64,000 nt of DNA from Butyrivibrio sp. XPD2006 (GCF_000420865.1 NZ_ATVT01000010.1:62001-126000); one strand, 5' to 3'; positions 8,735 to 18,137 are shown, numbered from the stretch's first letter. Made by a program: numbers and translations. The notes: a model not told the origin generated them from the sequence alone.

Positions 8735-10228
8735 ATGCCCAAGGAAGTTTTGTATTCTAGCACCAGAGGTGATAAGTGGAGTATAAAGGCATCTGAAGCT
8801 ATCCTGCGCGGTCTTGCGCCGGACGGTGGACTTTATGTTCCCAATTTCATCCCACATCTTGAGAAGTCACTCAGGGAAATCGCATCCCTTTCATATCAGG
8901 AAACAGCATATGAAGTTATGAAACTGCTTCTTACGGATTATACTGAAGAAGAGCTCAAATACTGCATTTCTCACGCTTATGATTCCAAGTTTGATACCGA
9001 GGAGATCGCTCCTTTGTCAGAGGCGGGCGGTGCATATTTCTTAGAGCTCTATCACGGCTCAACCATTGCATTTAAGGATATGGCACTTTCAATTCTGCCT
9101 TACCTTATGACAACAGCAGCCAAGAAGAATGCGGTTAAGAACGAGATCGTTATCCTGACAGCAACAAGCGGAGATACAGGTAAGGCTGCTCTTGCAGGCT
9201 TTGCGGATGTTCCCGGCACCAGGATCATTGTCTTTTACCCTAAGCACGGTGTAAGCCCTATCCAGGAACAGCAGATGGTTACTCAGAAGGGTGACAATAC
9301 TTGTGTAATCGGTATCGAAGGCAACTTCGACGATGCTCAGAACGGCGTCAAGAAGATATTCACAGACGCAGAGCTCAGAAGTGTTATGGATTCCAAGGGA
9401 TTCCAGTTCTCATCAGCCAATTCCATCAACATCGGAAGGCTGGTTCCTCAGATTGTTTACTACGTGTATGCATATTCAAGACTCCTCAAGGAAGGCAGAA
9501 TTGCAGATGACGACATTATAAATGTGGTTGTTCCCACAGGTAATTTCGGAAACATCCTTGCTGCTTATTATGCAGGCAAGATGGGTGTACCGATCGGTAA
9601 GCTTATATGTGCATCAAACTCAAACAAGGTTCTGTTCGACTTCTTCCAGACAGGTGAGTATGACAGGAACCGTGACTTCGTACTTACAAGCTCACCTTCA
9701 ATGGATATTCTCATCTCATCAAACCTTGAGAGACTCATCTACCATATTGCAGGTGATGATTCTGAGGCTGATGCAGCTTACATGGAGAAGCTGACCAAGG
9801 AAGGCAGGTATGAGATCACAGATGCCATGAGAGAGAAACTCTCAGACTTCTACGGCGGATTTGCAACAGAAGAGGAGACCTTTAATACAATTAAAGATCT
9901 TTTTGAAAAATCAGGATATCTTATTGATACACACACAGCTGTAGCTGCTTCGGTGTATAATAAATATAAAAAGGAAACAGGCGACAATACCGTTACGGTA
10001 ATTGCATCAACAGCAAGCCCATACAAGTTCACAAGAAGCGTTATGAATGCTCTTGGCAAAAACGATGAGAGCAAGGACGACTTTGAACTTGCTGATAAGC
10101 TTTCAGAGATTTCGGGAGTCGAGATTCCGGCAGCAGTATCATCTATCAGAAATGCCGAGATCAGACATAAGACTGTTGTCGATAAGACAGAAATGGAGGG
10201 AGCAGTTAAGGCCTTTCTCGGAATCTGA
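8735..10228 (+). CDS. thrC: Threonine synthase
   Basis: 497 residues from the ATG at 8735, chosen because GGAGG sits at 8723-8727; an in-frame upstream start at 8654 has no ribosome binding site. PLP-binding Lys114 lies in STIAFKD (109-115), and the phosphate-binding loop is TATSGDTGKAAL. The enzyme converts O-phosphohomoserine to threonine in the cytoplasm. A TATACT -10-like sequence near 8659 lies in the divergent gap shared with the AP2-domain gene. Citrate synthase follows after 23 bases and may be co-transcribed. Confidence 0.95.
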   Translation: MPKEVLYSSTRGDKWSIKASEAILRGLAPDGGLYVPNFIPHLEKSLREIASLSYQETAYEVMKLLLTDYTEEELKYCISHAYDSKFDTEEIAPLSEAGGAYFLELYHGSTIAFKDMALSILPYLMTTAAKKNAVKNEIVILTATSGDTGKAALAGFADVPGTRIIVFYPKHGVSPIQEQQMVTQKGDNTCVIGIEGNFDDAQNGVKKIFTDAELRSVMDSKGFQFSSANSINIGRLVPQIVYYVYAYSRLLKEGRIADDDIINVVVPTGNFGNILAAYYAGKMGVPIGKLICASNSNKVLFDFFQTGEYDRNRDFVLTSSPSMDILISSNLERLIYHIAGDDSEADAAYMEKLTKEGRYEITDAMREKLSDFYGGFATEEETFNTIKDLFEKSGYLIDTHTAVAASVYNKYKKETGDNTVTVIASTASPYKFTRSVMNALGKNDESKDDFELADKLSEISGVEIPAAVSSIRNAEIRHKTVVDKTEMEGAVKAFLGI

Positions 10229-10251
10229 TTTAATAAATAACGGAGGTGCGT

Positions 10252-11625
10252 ATGGATTTAGGCAAGGGATATTACTCAGAAAACACACCCGAGATTGTTG
10301 AGCTTTCCGAGCTTTCAAGGGAGGCGGATCTCATTGAGAACGAGCTATTTGTTAAATACGATGTAAAAAGAGGTTTGAGAGACCTTAACGGTAAGGGCGT
10401 ACTTACCGGACTCACCAGAATATCAGAGATCATTGCCAAGAAGGTTGTAGACGGCAAAGAGGTTCCTGCCGACGGTGAGATATATTTCAGAGGTTATGAT
10501 GTACACAAGCTGGTAGAATCGGCTGTCAAAGAGAACAGGTTCGCTTTTGAAGAATGCGCATACCTTCTTCTGTTTGACAAGCTTCCTACGGGAAAAGAGC
10601 TTTTTGAGTTTGAGAAGCTCCTTGGAATCTATAAGTCACTTCCACCAAGCTTTGTAAGGGACGTTATCATGAAGGCTCCCAGCCGTGACATGATGAATAC
10701 ACTGGCCAGAAGTGTACTTACTCTTTATTCCTATGACGACCTTGCAGATGACGTTTCACTACCTAACGTACTGAGACAGTCACTGCAGCTGATAAGCATG
10801 TTCCCGCTTTTGGCTATTTACGGGTATCATGCATACAATCATTACCATGAGGGCAATTCCCTCATTATCCATCCGCCCAAGGAGGAACTTTCAACGGCAG
10901 AGACTATTCTTTATCTGCTTCGTCCCGACAGCCAGTATACCGAGCTGGAGGCCAAGCTCCTTGATATTTGTCTTGTGCTTCACATGGAGCACGGTGGTGG
11001 TAACAATTCATCCTTCACAACTCATGTTGTGAGCTCGAGTATGACCGATACATATTCGGTTATCGCAGCTGCAATCGGATCCTTAAAGGGACCGAGGCAC
11101 GGCGGAGCCAATATCAAGGTTGTTCATATGTTTGATGACATTGAGGCCAATGTCAAGAACTGGAAGGATGAGGAAGAGGTCAAGGCATACCTTGATAAGA
11201 TCCTGAACAAGCAGGCTTTTGATAAGGCAGGACTTATTTACGGTATCGGACATGCTATTTACTCAAAGTCTGACCCGAGAGCAGTTATCTTAAAGAGCTT
11301 TGTACAGAAGCTTGCTGCAGAGAAGGGAATGGAAGACGAACTTGCTCTTTATGAGATGGTAGAGAGGCTTGCCCCTGAACTCATTGCAGGTGAGCGCACT
11401 ATGTACAAGGGTGTCTCTGCCAATGTCGATTTCTATTCAGGCTTTGTTTACAGAATGCTTGATCTTCCTGAGGAGCTCTATCCGACAATCTTTGCCATTG
11501 CTAGAATTGTTGGCTGGAGTGCTCACAGAATGGAAGAGCTTGCCAATAACGGCAAGATCATTCGTCCGGCTTATATGGCAATCGAACCCAGAAAAGAATA
11601 CGTCGAAATGGATGACAGAAAATAA
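10252..11625 (+). CDS. gltA: Citrate synthase
   Basis: 457 residues from the ATG at 10252, five bases after GGAGG at 10242-10246. Active-site segments are visible: HMEHGGGN (His247), GPRHGGAN (His283) and GIGHAIYSKSDPRA. The enzyme condenses acetyl-CoA and oxaloacetate. In fermentative clostridia it usually feeds 2-oxoglutarate and glutamate synthesis, not a full cycle; no aconitase or isocitrate dehydrogenase gene is adjacent here. It probably shares a transcript with thrC and ends at a strong bidirectional terminator. Confidence 0.94.
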   Translation: MDLGKGYYSENTPEIVELSELSREADLIENELFVKYDVKRGLRDLNGKGVLTGLTRISEIIAKKVVDGKEVPADGEIYFRGYDVHKLVESAVKENRFAFEECAYLLLFDKLPTGKELFEFEKLLGIYKSLPPSFVRDVIMKAPSRDMMNTLARSVLTLYSYDDLADDVSLPNVLRQSLQLISMFPLLAIYGYHAYNHYHEGNSLIIHPPKEELSTAETILYLLRPDSQYTELEAKLLDICLVLHMEHGGGNNSSFTTHVVSSSMTDTYSVIAAAIGSLKGPRHGGANIKVVHMFDDIEANVKNWKDEEEVKAYLDKILNKQAFDKAGLIYGIGHAIYSKSDPRAVILKSFVQKLAAEKGMEDELALYEMVERLAPELIAGERTMYKGVSANVDFYSGFVYRMLDLPEELYPTIFAIARIVGWSAHRMEELANNGKIIRPAYMAIEPRKEYVEMDDRK

Positions 11626-11636
11626 CACAAGATATT

Positions 11637-11671
11637 AAAAAGCCCCGGATCAATGCGATCAGGGGCTTTTT
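11637..11671. terminator. Bidirectional intrinsic terminator between gltA and deoC
   Basis: AAAAAGCCCC at 11637-11646 pairs with GGGGCTTTTT at 11662-11671, with GATC/GATC extending the stem. A and T tracts on both sides let it serve the convergent gltA and deoC transcripts. Confidence 0.9.
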
Positions 11672-11689
11672 GATGCGTTTCTTATGGGA

Positions 11690-12349
11690 TCAAAGTCCGT
11701 ATTTGGCTGCGATAAGAGGAGCAACCTTGGATGAACCGATACGGCTGCAACCTGCCTCGGCATATGCAAGAGCGTCCTCGATTGTGCGGATTCCACCGGC
11801 TGCCTTGATCTTAACGTCAGGACCGATGTTCTTCTTGAAGAGCTCGATATCCTCAAGAGTAGCACCTGCTGTTCCGAATCCTGTAGATGTCTTGATGTAA
11901 TCAGCCTTAACGTCTGTAACGATCTTGCAGAGCTCTACCTTCTCATCCTCTGTGAGGTAGCAGGTCTCGATGATAACCTTAAGAAGTTTGTCTCCGCAGG
12001 CCTTTCTGATCATCTCAAGTTCCTTTTTAACTTCGTCATATCTGTGATTCTTAACATCGCTGATGTTAACAACTGTATCGATCTCGGAAGCACCGTCAGC
12101 GATAGCGTCCTTGGCTTCTGTAACCTTGGAGTTTGCGCTGTTGTATCCAAGAGGGAATCCGATAACTGTGCAGAGCTTTAAGTTGTCTCCGTACTTGTCA
12201 TGTACTCTCTTGAGATATGTGGCAGGAATACAAACTGTTGCTGTTCCGTATTTTACTGCCTCGTCGCAAAGTGAAACAATGTCTTCCCATGTTGCATTGG
12301 GCTGAAGCTGTGTGTGATCGATAAGTTTGAGAATATCTTTTTCGTCCAT
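11690..12349 (-). CDS. deoC: Deoxyribose-phosphate aldolase
   Basis: 219 residues. The Schiff-base lysine is Lys153 in YIKTSTGF; the proton-relay residues are Lys182 (KAAGGIRT) and Asp91 (SEIDTV). It splits 2-deoxyribose-5-phosphate into glyceraldehyde-3-phosphate and acetaldehyde in nucleoside catabolism. The start is preceded by AAGGAGAT on the minus strand. It stands alone here, without other deo genes, between a bidirectional terminator and the divergent peptidase gene. Confidence 0.95.
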   Translation of the reverse strand: MDEKDILKLIDHTQLQPNATWEDIVSLCDEAVKYGTATVCIPATYLKRVHDKYGDNLKLCTVIGFPLGYNSANSKVTEAKDAIADGASEIDTVVNISDVKNHRYDEVKKELEMIRKACGDKLLKVIIETCYLTEDEKVELCKIVTDVKADYIKTSTGFGTAGATLEDIELFKKNIGPDVKIKAAGGIRTIEDALAYAEAGCSRIGSSKVAPLIAAKYGL

Positions 12350-12451
12350 GTTAGAATTATCTCCTTGTTAATTAAATGAAAATTGCATTTTGTAGCACAA
12401 ATATTATAAACTATACTGTGTCAAAAAGAAACATGTTAGGAGGAAACAACA

Positions 12452-14275
12452 ATGTCAACTGAGAATTCAGTAATAAAAGACAGACTTTTGCGACTTCGCA
12501 AGAAGATGGCAGAAGAAGGAATAGATTACTATATGATGCCAACTTCTGATTTCCACAATTCAGAATACAGTGCGGATTTCTTTAAGGTGAGAGAATATTT
12601 TTGCGGATTTGACGGATCAAACGGAACACTGGTTGTAAGCGCTGATGAAGCAGGTATGTGGACAGACGGAAGATACTTCATTCAGGCTGAGAACCAGATG
12701 AAGGGCACGGGAGTCATTCTTTTCCGTATGCTTGAGCCGGGTGTACCCACAATTACCCAGTACCTGTGCAAGAATATGAAAGAGGGACAGGTTCTTGGTT
12801 TTGACGGCCGTGTTGTATCAACCAGTATCGGAGAGAATCTTGAGAAGAAACTGGCTGAGAAGAAAGTAACACTTAAGTTTGACAAGGATCTTGCTGAGGA
12901 AGTCTGGACAGAAAGACCTGCTCTTCCGTGCCATGATATGTATGTCCTTTCGGACGAGCTCTGCGGAATGAGTTTTAAGGAAAAACTCTCGGTTGTCAGG
13001 GAGAAGATGGCTGAGATTGGATGTGAGTTTTATCTTCTTAGTAAGCTTGACGATATTATGTGGCTCACAAATCTTCGAGGCAACGATGTAGAGTGTAATC
13101 CTGTGGCTCTTTCCTATGCGATCATAACCAAGGATGAGTTTACTTTGTTTGTTCAGGAAAAAGAGATCACAGACAGCGTAAAGGCTTACTGTGACAAGGA
13201 AGGTATTATTGTCAGAGACTATCACAGCCTTATAGCAGAGGTTGATAAGGTATCTATGACCGGTAATGTACTGGTTGATAAGAGAAATACCAATTTCCTG
13301 ACCTTTAAAACTCTGGAAAAGAAAGCAAAGGAAGCGGGAGTTTCACTAAGAAATGAGAAGGATCCCACTGAGCTTTTGAAAGCCTGCAAGAATGACACCG
13401 AGATAAAGAACATCAGAGAGGTTTATGTTCGAGACAGTGCCAAGCTTACTGAGTTTATCTACTGGGTTAAGTCAAATGTCGGCAAAACTGAGATTACAGA
13501 GTATTCGGCAGCGATGAAGCTTGACTCCATGAGAGCAGAGCTTCCCGGATTTATTGAACTCTCTTTCCCGACTATCAGTGCCTATAATGCAAACGCTGCC
13601 ATGGCTCACTATGAGGCAACTGAGGATAACTATGCTGTAGTTAAGCCTGAAGGAATGCTGCTTGTTGATTCGGGCGGAACTTACATGGGCGGAACAACCG
13701 ATGTAACAAGAACCATTGTTGTGGGAGAGATAAGCGATGAGATCAAGCGCACTTACACTGCAACAGTAGTGGGAATGCTCAGGCTTGCTAATGCAAACTT
13801 CCTCGAAGGGTGCTCCGGCAAGAACGTTGATATCCTTGCGCGCCAGTGCCTCTGGGATATGGGAATTGATTACAAGCACGGCACAGGCCACGGAATCGGA
13901 TATATTCTCAACGTACATGAAGGCCCTCAGAACATCAGATGGAGATTTACACCGGGACAGAATGAAGCACCTCTCCTTCCGGGAATGATAGTGTCCGATG
14001 AACCCGGAGTATATATTGAAGGCGAGTATGGAATCAGAATTGAGAATATCCTTGAGGTGGTTAAGGGAGAAGAAAATGAGTACGGACAGTTCCTTCATTT
14101 TGCACACCTTACCTATGCGCCTATTGATCTTGAAGCCATCGATAAAAAGTATATGGAACCAAGGGATGTAAAGGCTCTCAATGACTACCATGCAGAGGTC
14201 TACAGAAGGGTCAGCCCGTTCATAAAAGATGCAAAAATCCTTAACTGGTTAAGGCAGGCTACAAGAGAAATTTAA
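12452..14275 (+). CDS. Xaa-Pro aminopeptidase, M24B family (three-domain type)
   Basis: 607 residues, the length of the long three-domain aminopeptidase P class, not the roughly 440-residue E. coli PepP. Metal ligands are visible in LLVDSGGTYMGGTTDVTRT (two Asp), HGTGHGIGY (His) and DEPGVYIEGEYGIRIEN (Glu). Two creatinase-like N-terminal domains precede the pita-bread catalytic domain that begins near residue 320. It removes N-terminal residues before proline in the cytoplasm. AGGAGGAAA lies just before the start. It is monocistronic as far as can be seen and divergent from deoC. Confidence 0.93.
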   Translation: MSTENSVIKDRLLRLRKKMAEEGIDYYMMPTSDFHNSEYSADFFKVREYFCGFDGSNGTLVVSADEAGMWTDGRYFIQAENQMKGTGVILFRMLEPGVPTITQYLCKNMKEGQVLGFDGRVVSTSIGENLEKKLAEKKVTLKFDKDLAEEVWTERPALPCHDMYVLSDELCGMSFKEKLSVVREKMAEIGCEFYLLSKLDDIMWLTNLRGNDVECNPVALSYAIITKDEFTLFVQEKEITDSVKAYCDKEGIIVRDYHSLIAEVDKVSMTGNVLVDKRNTNFLTFKTLEKKAKEAGVSLRNEKDPTELLKACKNDTEIKNIREVYVRDSAKLTEFIYWVKSNVGKTEITEYSAAMKLDSMRAELPGFIELSFPTISAYNANAAMAHYEATEDNYAVVKPEGMLLVDSGGTYMGGTTDVTRTIVVGEISDEIKRTYTATVVGMLRLANANFLEGCSGKNVDILARQCLWDMGIDYKHGTGHGIGYILNVHEGPQNIRWRFTPGQNEAPLLPGMIVSDEPGVYIEGEYGIRIENILEVVKGEENEYGQFLHFAHLTYAPIDLEAIDKKYMEPRDVKALNDYHAEVYRRVSPFIKDAKILNWLRQATREI

Positions 14276-14308
14276 TTGTAAAAAGAGTGTAAAAAAACGC
14301 CAAAAGCC

Positions 14309-14336
14309 TTGAAAATAAGCGCTTCAAGCGTATAAT
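14309..14336 (+). promoter_or_regulatory. Sigma-A-type promoter of the 6S-like RNA
   Basis: TTGAAA at 14309-14314 and TATAAT at 14331-14336 are separated by 16 bases, predicting a start near 14343. The -35 and spacer also form a small dyad, CTTGAA...TTCAAG. Confidence 0.65.
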
Positions 14337-14342
14337 AAAGTT

Positions 14343-14605
14343 AGAGCAAAGCTATAAGCTCTCCTGGGATGTCCGACAACTCCTGTGTAATTTGAACCTA
14401 CAGTTACTTTAAACGGGACTCCTACATTACCTGTTTGATTGCCACGCCTTCGGCCCTGCGTATACGCAGACCAGCTATGGGAGAGGAAGGCAGGAATTCA
14501 GGTTGCGGTAACCCACCTGGCGTTAGCTAGGAGTCAAATAACAGGAAACGGCATTTTGGGAATGCTTTAGACTATAAAAGCAGTCATTTCGGTGGCTGCT
14601 TTTTC
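14343..14605 (+). ncRNA. ssrS: Probable 6S RNA (RNA polymerase regulator)
   Basis: A gene-free stretch with its own promoter and terminator folds by hand into a 6S-like rod. AAAGC (14348) pairs with GCTTT (14564). GGGATG-T-CCG pairs with CGGCATTTT. TCCTGT and ATTTG pair with CAAAT and ACAGGA. GACTCCTA pairs with TAGGAGTC. Between the last two helices the 5' strand leaves about 22 unpaired bases while the 3' strand leaves almost none: the large asymmetric central bubble that mimics open promoter DNA in 6S RNA. The apical part includes the palindrome CTGCGTATACGCAG. The mature end may lie near 14570, before the terminator. The call rests on hand folding only. Confidence 0.72.
14579..14604 (+). 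terminator. Intrinsic terminator after the 6S-like RNA
   Basis: AGCAGTCA (14579-14586) pairs with TGGCTGCT (14593-14600) around loop TTTCGG, followed by a T run. Confidence 0.82.
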
Positions 14606-14634
14606 AATGTGGATTGTATTATGAGGGAACGTGT

Positions 14635-15552
14635 ATGGATGTAAAGGCTGCGCTGATATCTCTGGGAAGAGATTTTGCGTACAAAATGCAGAAAAAGAAT
14701 ATCGCCGCCTTCGCAGGAAGCTGCGCGTATTTCTTTCTTATATCGATCGTTCCCCTGCTTATTCTGATTTCTTCAACATTGCCATATACAGCTGTAACAG
14801 AGGCTGATCTTGCCAAGGCACTTACGGATATAACCCCTGATTTTGCAGATGATATAGCACTTAAGCTTATTGATGAAGCCTATGAGCAATCCGTGGCGGT
14901 TTTTAGTATATCTGCTCTTGCAACAATATGGTCCGGGGCCCTTGGAATGTTATCAATCATAAGGGGGCTTAACTGTATCTATGATGTAGAAGAGCGCAGG
15001 AACTATTTTCACCTTAGATTCATCGCAGCACTTTATACACTGGCTATGATTGGAATTTTGCTGGTAATGCTGCTTATAATGGTATTTGAGAGGGTTGTCA
15101 GAAATATTGCAATAAGTCACTTCCCGAGCATAATGTTTATTATTTCGTTATCATCCTACCTTAAGTTCCTGGTGGTGATTGCCGTGTCGACTTTTGCTTT
15201 TGCACTGATATACACCTTTGTGCCCAGTGCCAAGATGACCTTTGTTTATCAGCTTCCGGGAGCACTGTTTTCCGCAGTGGTATGGTATCTTTTTTCCTGG
15301 TTGTTCTCTATTTACGTAAATATATCCGGATACTTCTCGGTTTACGGAAGTATTGCAACTCCGCTGATCATGATGATATGGCTGTACTTCTGTATTTCAA
15401 TCTTTCTTATCGGAGCCTTTATAAACAGATTCTTCCATCCGGCGGTTAAGGTGCTCTATGATGATCACCACCAGAAGAAGGTCAGGGAGAAGGCCAAGAA
15501 AAAGAGTACAAGACAGATCCGTAAACCCAGAAAATACAACGAGTTTGGCTAA
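14635..15552 (+). CDS. YihY/BrkB family inner-membrane protein
   Basis: 305 residues from the ATG at 14635, preceded by GAGGGA; an in-frame TTG at 14614 lacks a binding site. About six membrane helices are visible, with the family segments GSCAYFFLISIVPLL near the N-terminus and IWSGALGMLSI in the middle, and a basic C-terminal tail (KKVREKAKKKS). The family was once called ribonuclease BN by mistake; it consists of membrane proteins of unclear role. An AI-2E-family transporter gene follows 11 bases later and is probably co-transcribed. Confidence 0.88.
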   Translation: MDVKAALISLGRDFAYKMQKKNIAAFAGSCAYFFLISIVPLLILISSTLPYTAVTEADLAKALTDITPDFADDIALKLIDEAYEQSVAVFSISALATIWSGALGMLSIIRGLNCIYDVEERRNYFHLRFIAALYTLAMIGILLVMLLIMVFERVVRNIAISHFPSIMFIISLSSYLKFLVVIAVSTFAFALIYTFVPSAKMTFVYQLPGALFSAVVWYLFSWLFSIYVNISGYFSVYGSIATPLIMMIWLYFCISIFLIGAFINRFFHPAVKVLYDDHHQKKVREKAKKKSTRQIRKPRKYNEFG

Positions 15553-15563
15553 AAGGAGAAAAA

Positions 15564-16703
15564 ATGAGGTTTGGAAAGTGGGTTAAGAAAAAATGGTTTG
15601 CTTATACGGTTGCTACCTGTAGTGCAGTAGTACTTTATATGCTGCTTGCTCATTTGGGAGATATGTTTGCGGCACTGGGATCATTCTTTTCGTTCTTAAG
15701 ACCTGTTATTTCGGCAATTATAATAGCATATGTTATCAATCCGCTTGCCAATTTCTTTGACAGAAAGGTATTTCATAAATTAAAGGGCGAAAAGACAAGA
15801 TGGTCACTGTCATCAATATGCGCTTTGATAGTACTTATCCTGTGCGTGGTCCTTTTGTTTGTTGCTCTTATACCGCAGCTTGTGGACAGTATTGCAACGC
15901 TGGTTTCCAATATGGATACTTATGTGAGCACACTTCAGAAGCTTCTTAGAGGATTTGAATCAGGGTCAAAAGGTTTCTTTGGTCTTGATATCGCTTCTCT
16001 TGCTAATTTCGGCGACAGCATACTCGAGAAGATAAGTACTTACTTCTCAGAGAACATGGGCTCAATTGCCGGTGGTACAGCCAATGTTGGAAGAGGTGTT
16101 TTTGATCTGGTAATTGCATTTATCCTTGCAGTTTATTTCCTTTTGGATAAGCGCAGGATCACCGGAGGAGTCGGAAGGTTTATGGCTCTTGTCATTAAGC
16201 CTGAATCCTTTACAAAGGCAACGGAGTTTTTGGAGAGATGTAATGATATCCTTATAAGATATATCAGCGTTGATGTTATAGACGGTCTCATTGTCGGAAT
16301 TGTGAATTTCCTGTTTATGATCATTATGAGAATGCCTTATGCAGCTCTTATTTCAGTGATCGTCGGCATCACCAATCTGGCACCGACCTTTGGACCTATC
16401 GTCGGAGCACTGATAGGAGCATTTGTACTTGTTCTGGTAGAGCCCTGGTATGCTCTTTGGTTCCTTGTCTTTACCATAATCCTTCAGACATTGGACGGAT
16501 ATGTCATTAAGCCCAAGCTCTTTGGCGGTAGTCTCGGAGTATCTGCTCTTATGATCCTGATAGCCATTGTCCTGGGCGGAAGACTGTTTGGAGTCGGAGG
16601 CATTCTTTTAGCCATTCCTTTTGCTGCTATTATTGACTTCGCATGGAAAGATTTTGTGATAAAAAAACTTGAGGAGAGACGCGCAAAGAGGTACAATAAT
16701 TAG
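15564..16703 (+). CDS. AI-2E family transporter (PerM/YtvI-like)
   Basis: 379 residues with a hydrophobic N-terminal pair of helices, a soluble stretch with SIATLVSNMDTY, and a C-terminal group of helices containing GITNLAPTFGPIVGA and the family motif LDGYVIKPKLFG. Members are membrane exporters, with a few shown to carry autoinducer-2 or cations; substrate cannot be told from sequence. AGGAG precedes the ATG, 11 bases after the YihY gene. Confidence 0.88.
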   Translation: MRFGKWVKKKWFAYTVATCSAVVLYMLLAHLGDMFAALGSFFSFLRPVISAIIIAYVINPLANFFDRKVFHKLKGEKTRWSLSSICALIVLILCVVLLFVALIPQLVDSIATLVSNMDTYVSTLQKLLRGFESGSKGFFGLDIASLANFGDSILEKISTYFSENMGSIAGGTANVGRGVFDLVIAFILAVYFLLDKRRITGGVGRFMALVIKPESFTKATEFLERCNDILIRYISVDVIDGLIVGIVNFLFMIIMRMPYAALISVIVGITNLAPTFGPIVGALIGAFVLVLVEPWYALWFLVFTIILQTLDGYVIKPKLFGGSLGVSALMILIAIVLGGRLFGVGGILLAIPFAAIIDFAWKDFVIKKLEERRAKRYNN

Positions 16704-16759
16704 TAGAGAAATTCTATGGGATTACAACATATTGGATTTTAATAAAGGGGGTATTTGAT

Positions 16760-16975
16760 ATGGATTTTATGGGTTTGATCGATGGTGCCATTGAATTTGC
16801 CAAGGACAAGATAGATCGTGTGTTGGATTTCTGGGACGGACTTGAGGAAGACAAGAAAAAGCTTCTCATCGGCTGCGTTGTTGCATCAGTATCAGTGATA
16901 GTAATTGCTTCAATCGCATACAGTATCGGCAAGTCCCAGGGCAAGAGAATTGCCATTGAGGAAGAGGATTTTTAA
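16760..16975 (+). CDS. Small single-pass membrane protein
   Basis: 71 residues. A charged, probably amphipathic helix (residues 1-35) is followed by one hydrophobic helix (about 36-57, LLIGCVVASVSVIVIASIAY) and a charged tail ending in EEEDF. AAGGGGG precedes the start by a good distance, and a terminator follows at once, so it is a real small gene. It follows the AI-2E-type gene by 56 bases. I do not recognise the family; the design suits a membrane-associated accessory peptide. Confidence 0.7.
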   Translation: MDFMGLIDGAIEFAKDKIDRVLDFWDGLEEDKKKLLIGCVVASVSVIVIASIAYSIGKSQGKRIAIEEEDF

Positions 16976-16994
16976 TATAACACCTGATAAACTG

Positions 16995-17021
16995 GGAGCT
17001 TCTTAACAGAAGCTCCTTTTT
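16995..17021 (+). terminator. Intrinsic terminator
   Basis: GGAGCTTCT (16995-17003) pairs with AGAAGCTCC (17008-17016), loop TAAC, then five T. It closes the YihY/AI-2E/small membrane protein unit. Confidence 0.9.
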
Positions 17022-17039
17022 GCTTATTATGGAGAAAAC

Positions 17040-18137
17040 ATGAAAAATTCTTTGATGAAGAAAGTTATAACTGCATTTCTTATATTTGTTTTGTTATTCA
17101 TCTTTGCGTGGGTTACATTATTCGCATATCTGACGGTTGATGAATACAGACCTGAGGAAGTGGAGAACCTGCAAATAGCAGGAGAACCGGGAAATGCCGT
17201 CTCCAAGAGCAAGAGTATACGAATAATGAGCTGGAATATCGGGTATGGAGCGCTTGGAGACAACAGCGATTTCTTCATGGACGGAGGTACGATGGTTTAC
17301 ACCGCCGATGAGGAGAGAGTCAGTCAGAATCTGGATGACATTGATGCAGAGGTTGATAAAATAGCGCCTGATATTTTAATTACACAGGAAACGGATGTAA
17401 GCTCAGCAAGAGCGCGTTTTATCAATGAACCTCAGTATCTTGCAGAGCATTCTGAAGCTGATGTATTTCAAAATCAGAATCTCTTTTCATACAACTATAA
17501 GGTCAGTTTTGTACCGCTTCCTATACCTCCTATAGGCAAAGTTCATAGTGGGCTGGCGACATTTAGTAAGTTCGCTATAGATTCAGCAGAGAGGATAGCA
17601 CTTCCTTGTCCCTTCAAATGGCCGCTCAGAACTATTAACCTCAAGAGAGGACTGCAGGAGATCAGAATGCCTATAGAGGGAAGTGACAGAGAACTGGTTA
17701 TTATCAATTTTCACCTGGAGGCCTATGATTCGGGTGAGGGTAAGATAGCTCAGACCAAGCTGCTTAAGCAGATTCTGATTGATGAGTTTGAGAAGGGTAA
17801 TTACGTTATTGCAGGAGGTGATTTTAATCAGCAGTTTTCCAACGTTGATACTGGGAAATATGCTGCACTGGATGGGATCTGGCAGGCACCGGTTATCGAT
17901 GTCGCCGAGTTTGGGGATGATTTCAGATTTTTGGCCGATCCTGAGGTTCCGACCTGCAGGTCTTTGGACAAAATTCTTGTTTCTGCGCCGAGCAGGGATT
18001 ACAGTGATTTCCAATATTATGTGATCGATGGCTTTATTGTTTCAAAGAACATCGAAGTTGAGCAGATGTACACAGAGGATCTTGGCTTTGTTTGCAGCGA
18101 CCATAATCCTGTGGTCATGGACTTCAAACTTCGCTGA
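17040..18137 (+). CDS. Endonuclease/exonuclease/phosphatase family protein, membrane-anchored
   Basis: 365 residues. One N-terminal hydrophobic helix (about 9-32) anchors the protein, with the catalytic domain probably outside. EEP-fold motifs are visible: MSWNIGYG, ITQETDVSSARA (metal Glu), GGDFNQQ (Asp/Asn) and CSDHNPVVMDF (catalytic His). The fold covers DNases, sphingomyelinases and inositol phosphatases; substrate is not evident, though an extracellular position suits a secreted nuclease or lipid phosphodiesterase. The gene starts 18 bases after the preceding terminator. Confidence 0.82.
   Translation: MKNSLMKKVITAFLIFVLLFIFAWVTLFAYLTVDEYRPEEVENLQIAGEPGNAVSKSKSIRIMSWNIGYGALGDNSDFFMDGGTMVYTADEERVSQNLDDIDAEVDKIAPDILITQETDVSSARARFINEPQYLAEHSEADVFQNQNLFSYNYKVSFVPLPIPPIGKVHSGLATFSKFAIDSAERIALPCPFKWPLRTINLKRGLQEIRMPIEGSDRELVIINFHLEAYDSGEGKIAQTKLLKQILIDEFEKGNYVIAGGDFNQQFSNVDTGKYAALDGIWQAPVIDVAEFGDDFRFLADPEVPTCRSLDKILVSAPSRDYSDFQYYVIDGFIVSKNIEVEQMYTEDLGFVCSDHNPVVMDFKLR

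Noticed and set aside
13472-14191. 239-codon open frame on the minus strand
   Set aside because: It lies fully antisense to the Xaa-Pro aminopeptidase, whose motifs are unmistakable; the antisense protein has no recognisable pattern or binding site.
14343-14605. SRP RNA, tmRNA, RNase P RNA or cyclic-di-GMP riboswitch
   Set aside because: No SRP tetraloop/GGAAGCAGC core, no tRNA-like ends, no RNase P P4 motif, and no GEMM core; the one-sided bubble fits 6S best.
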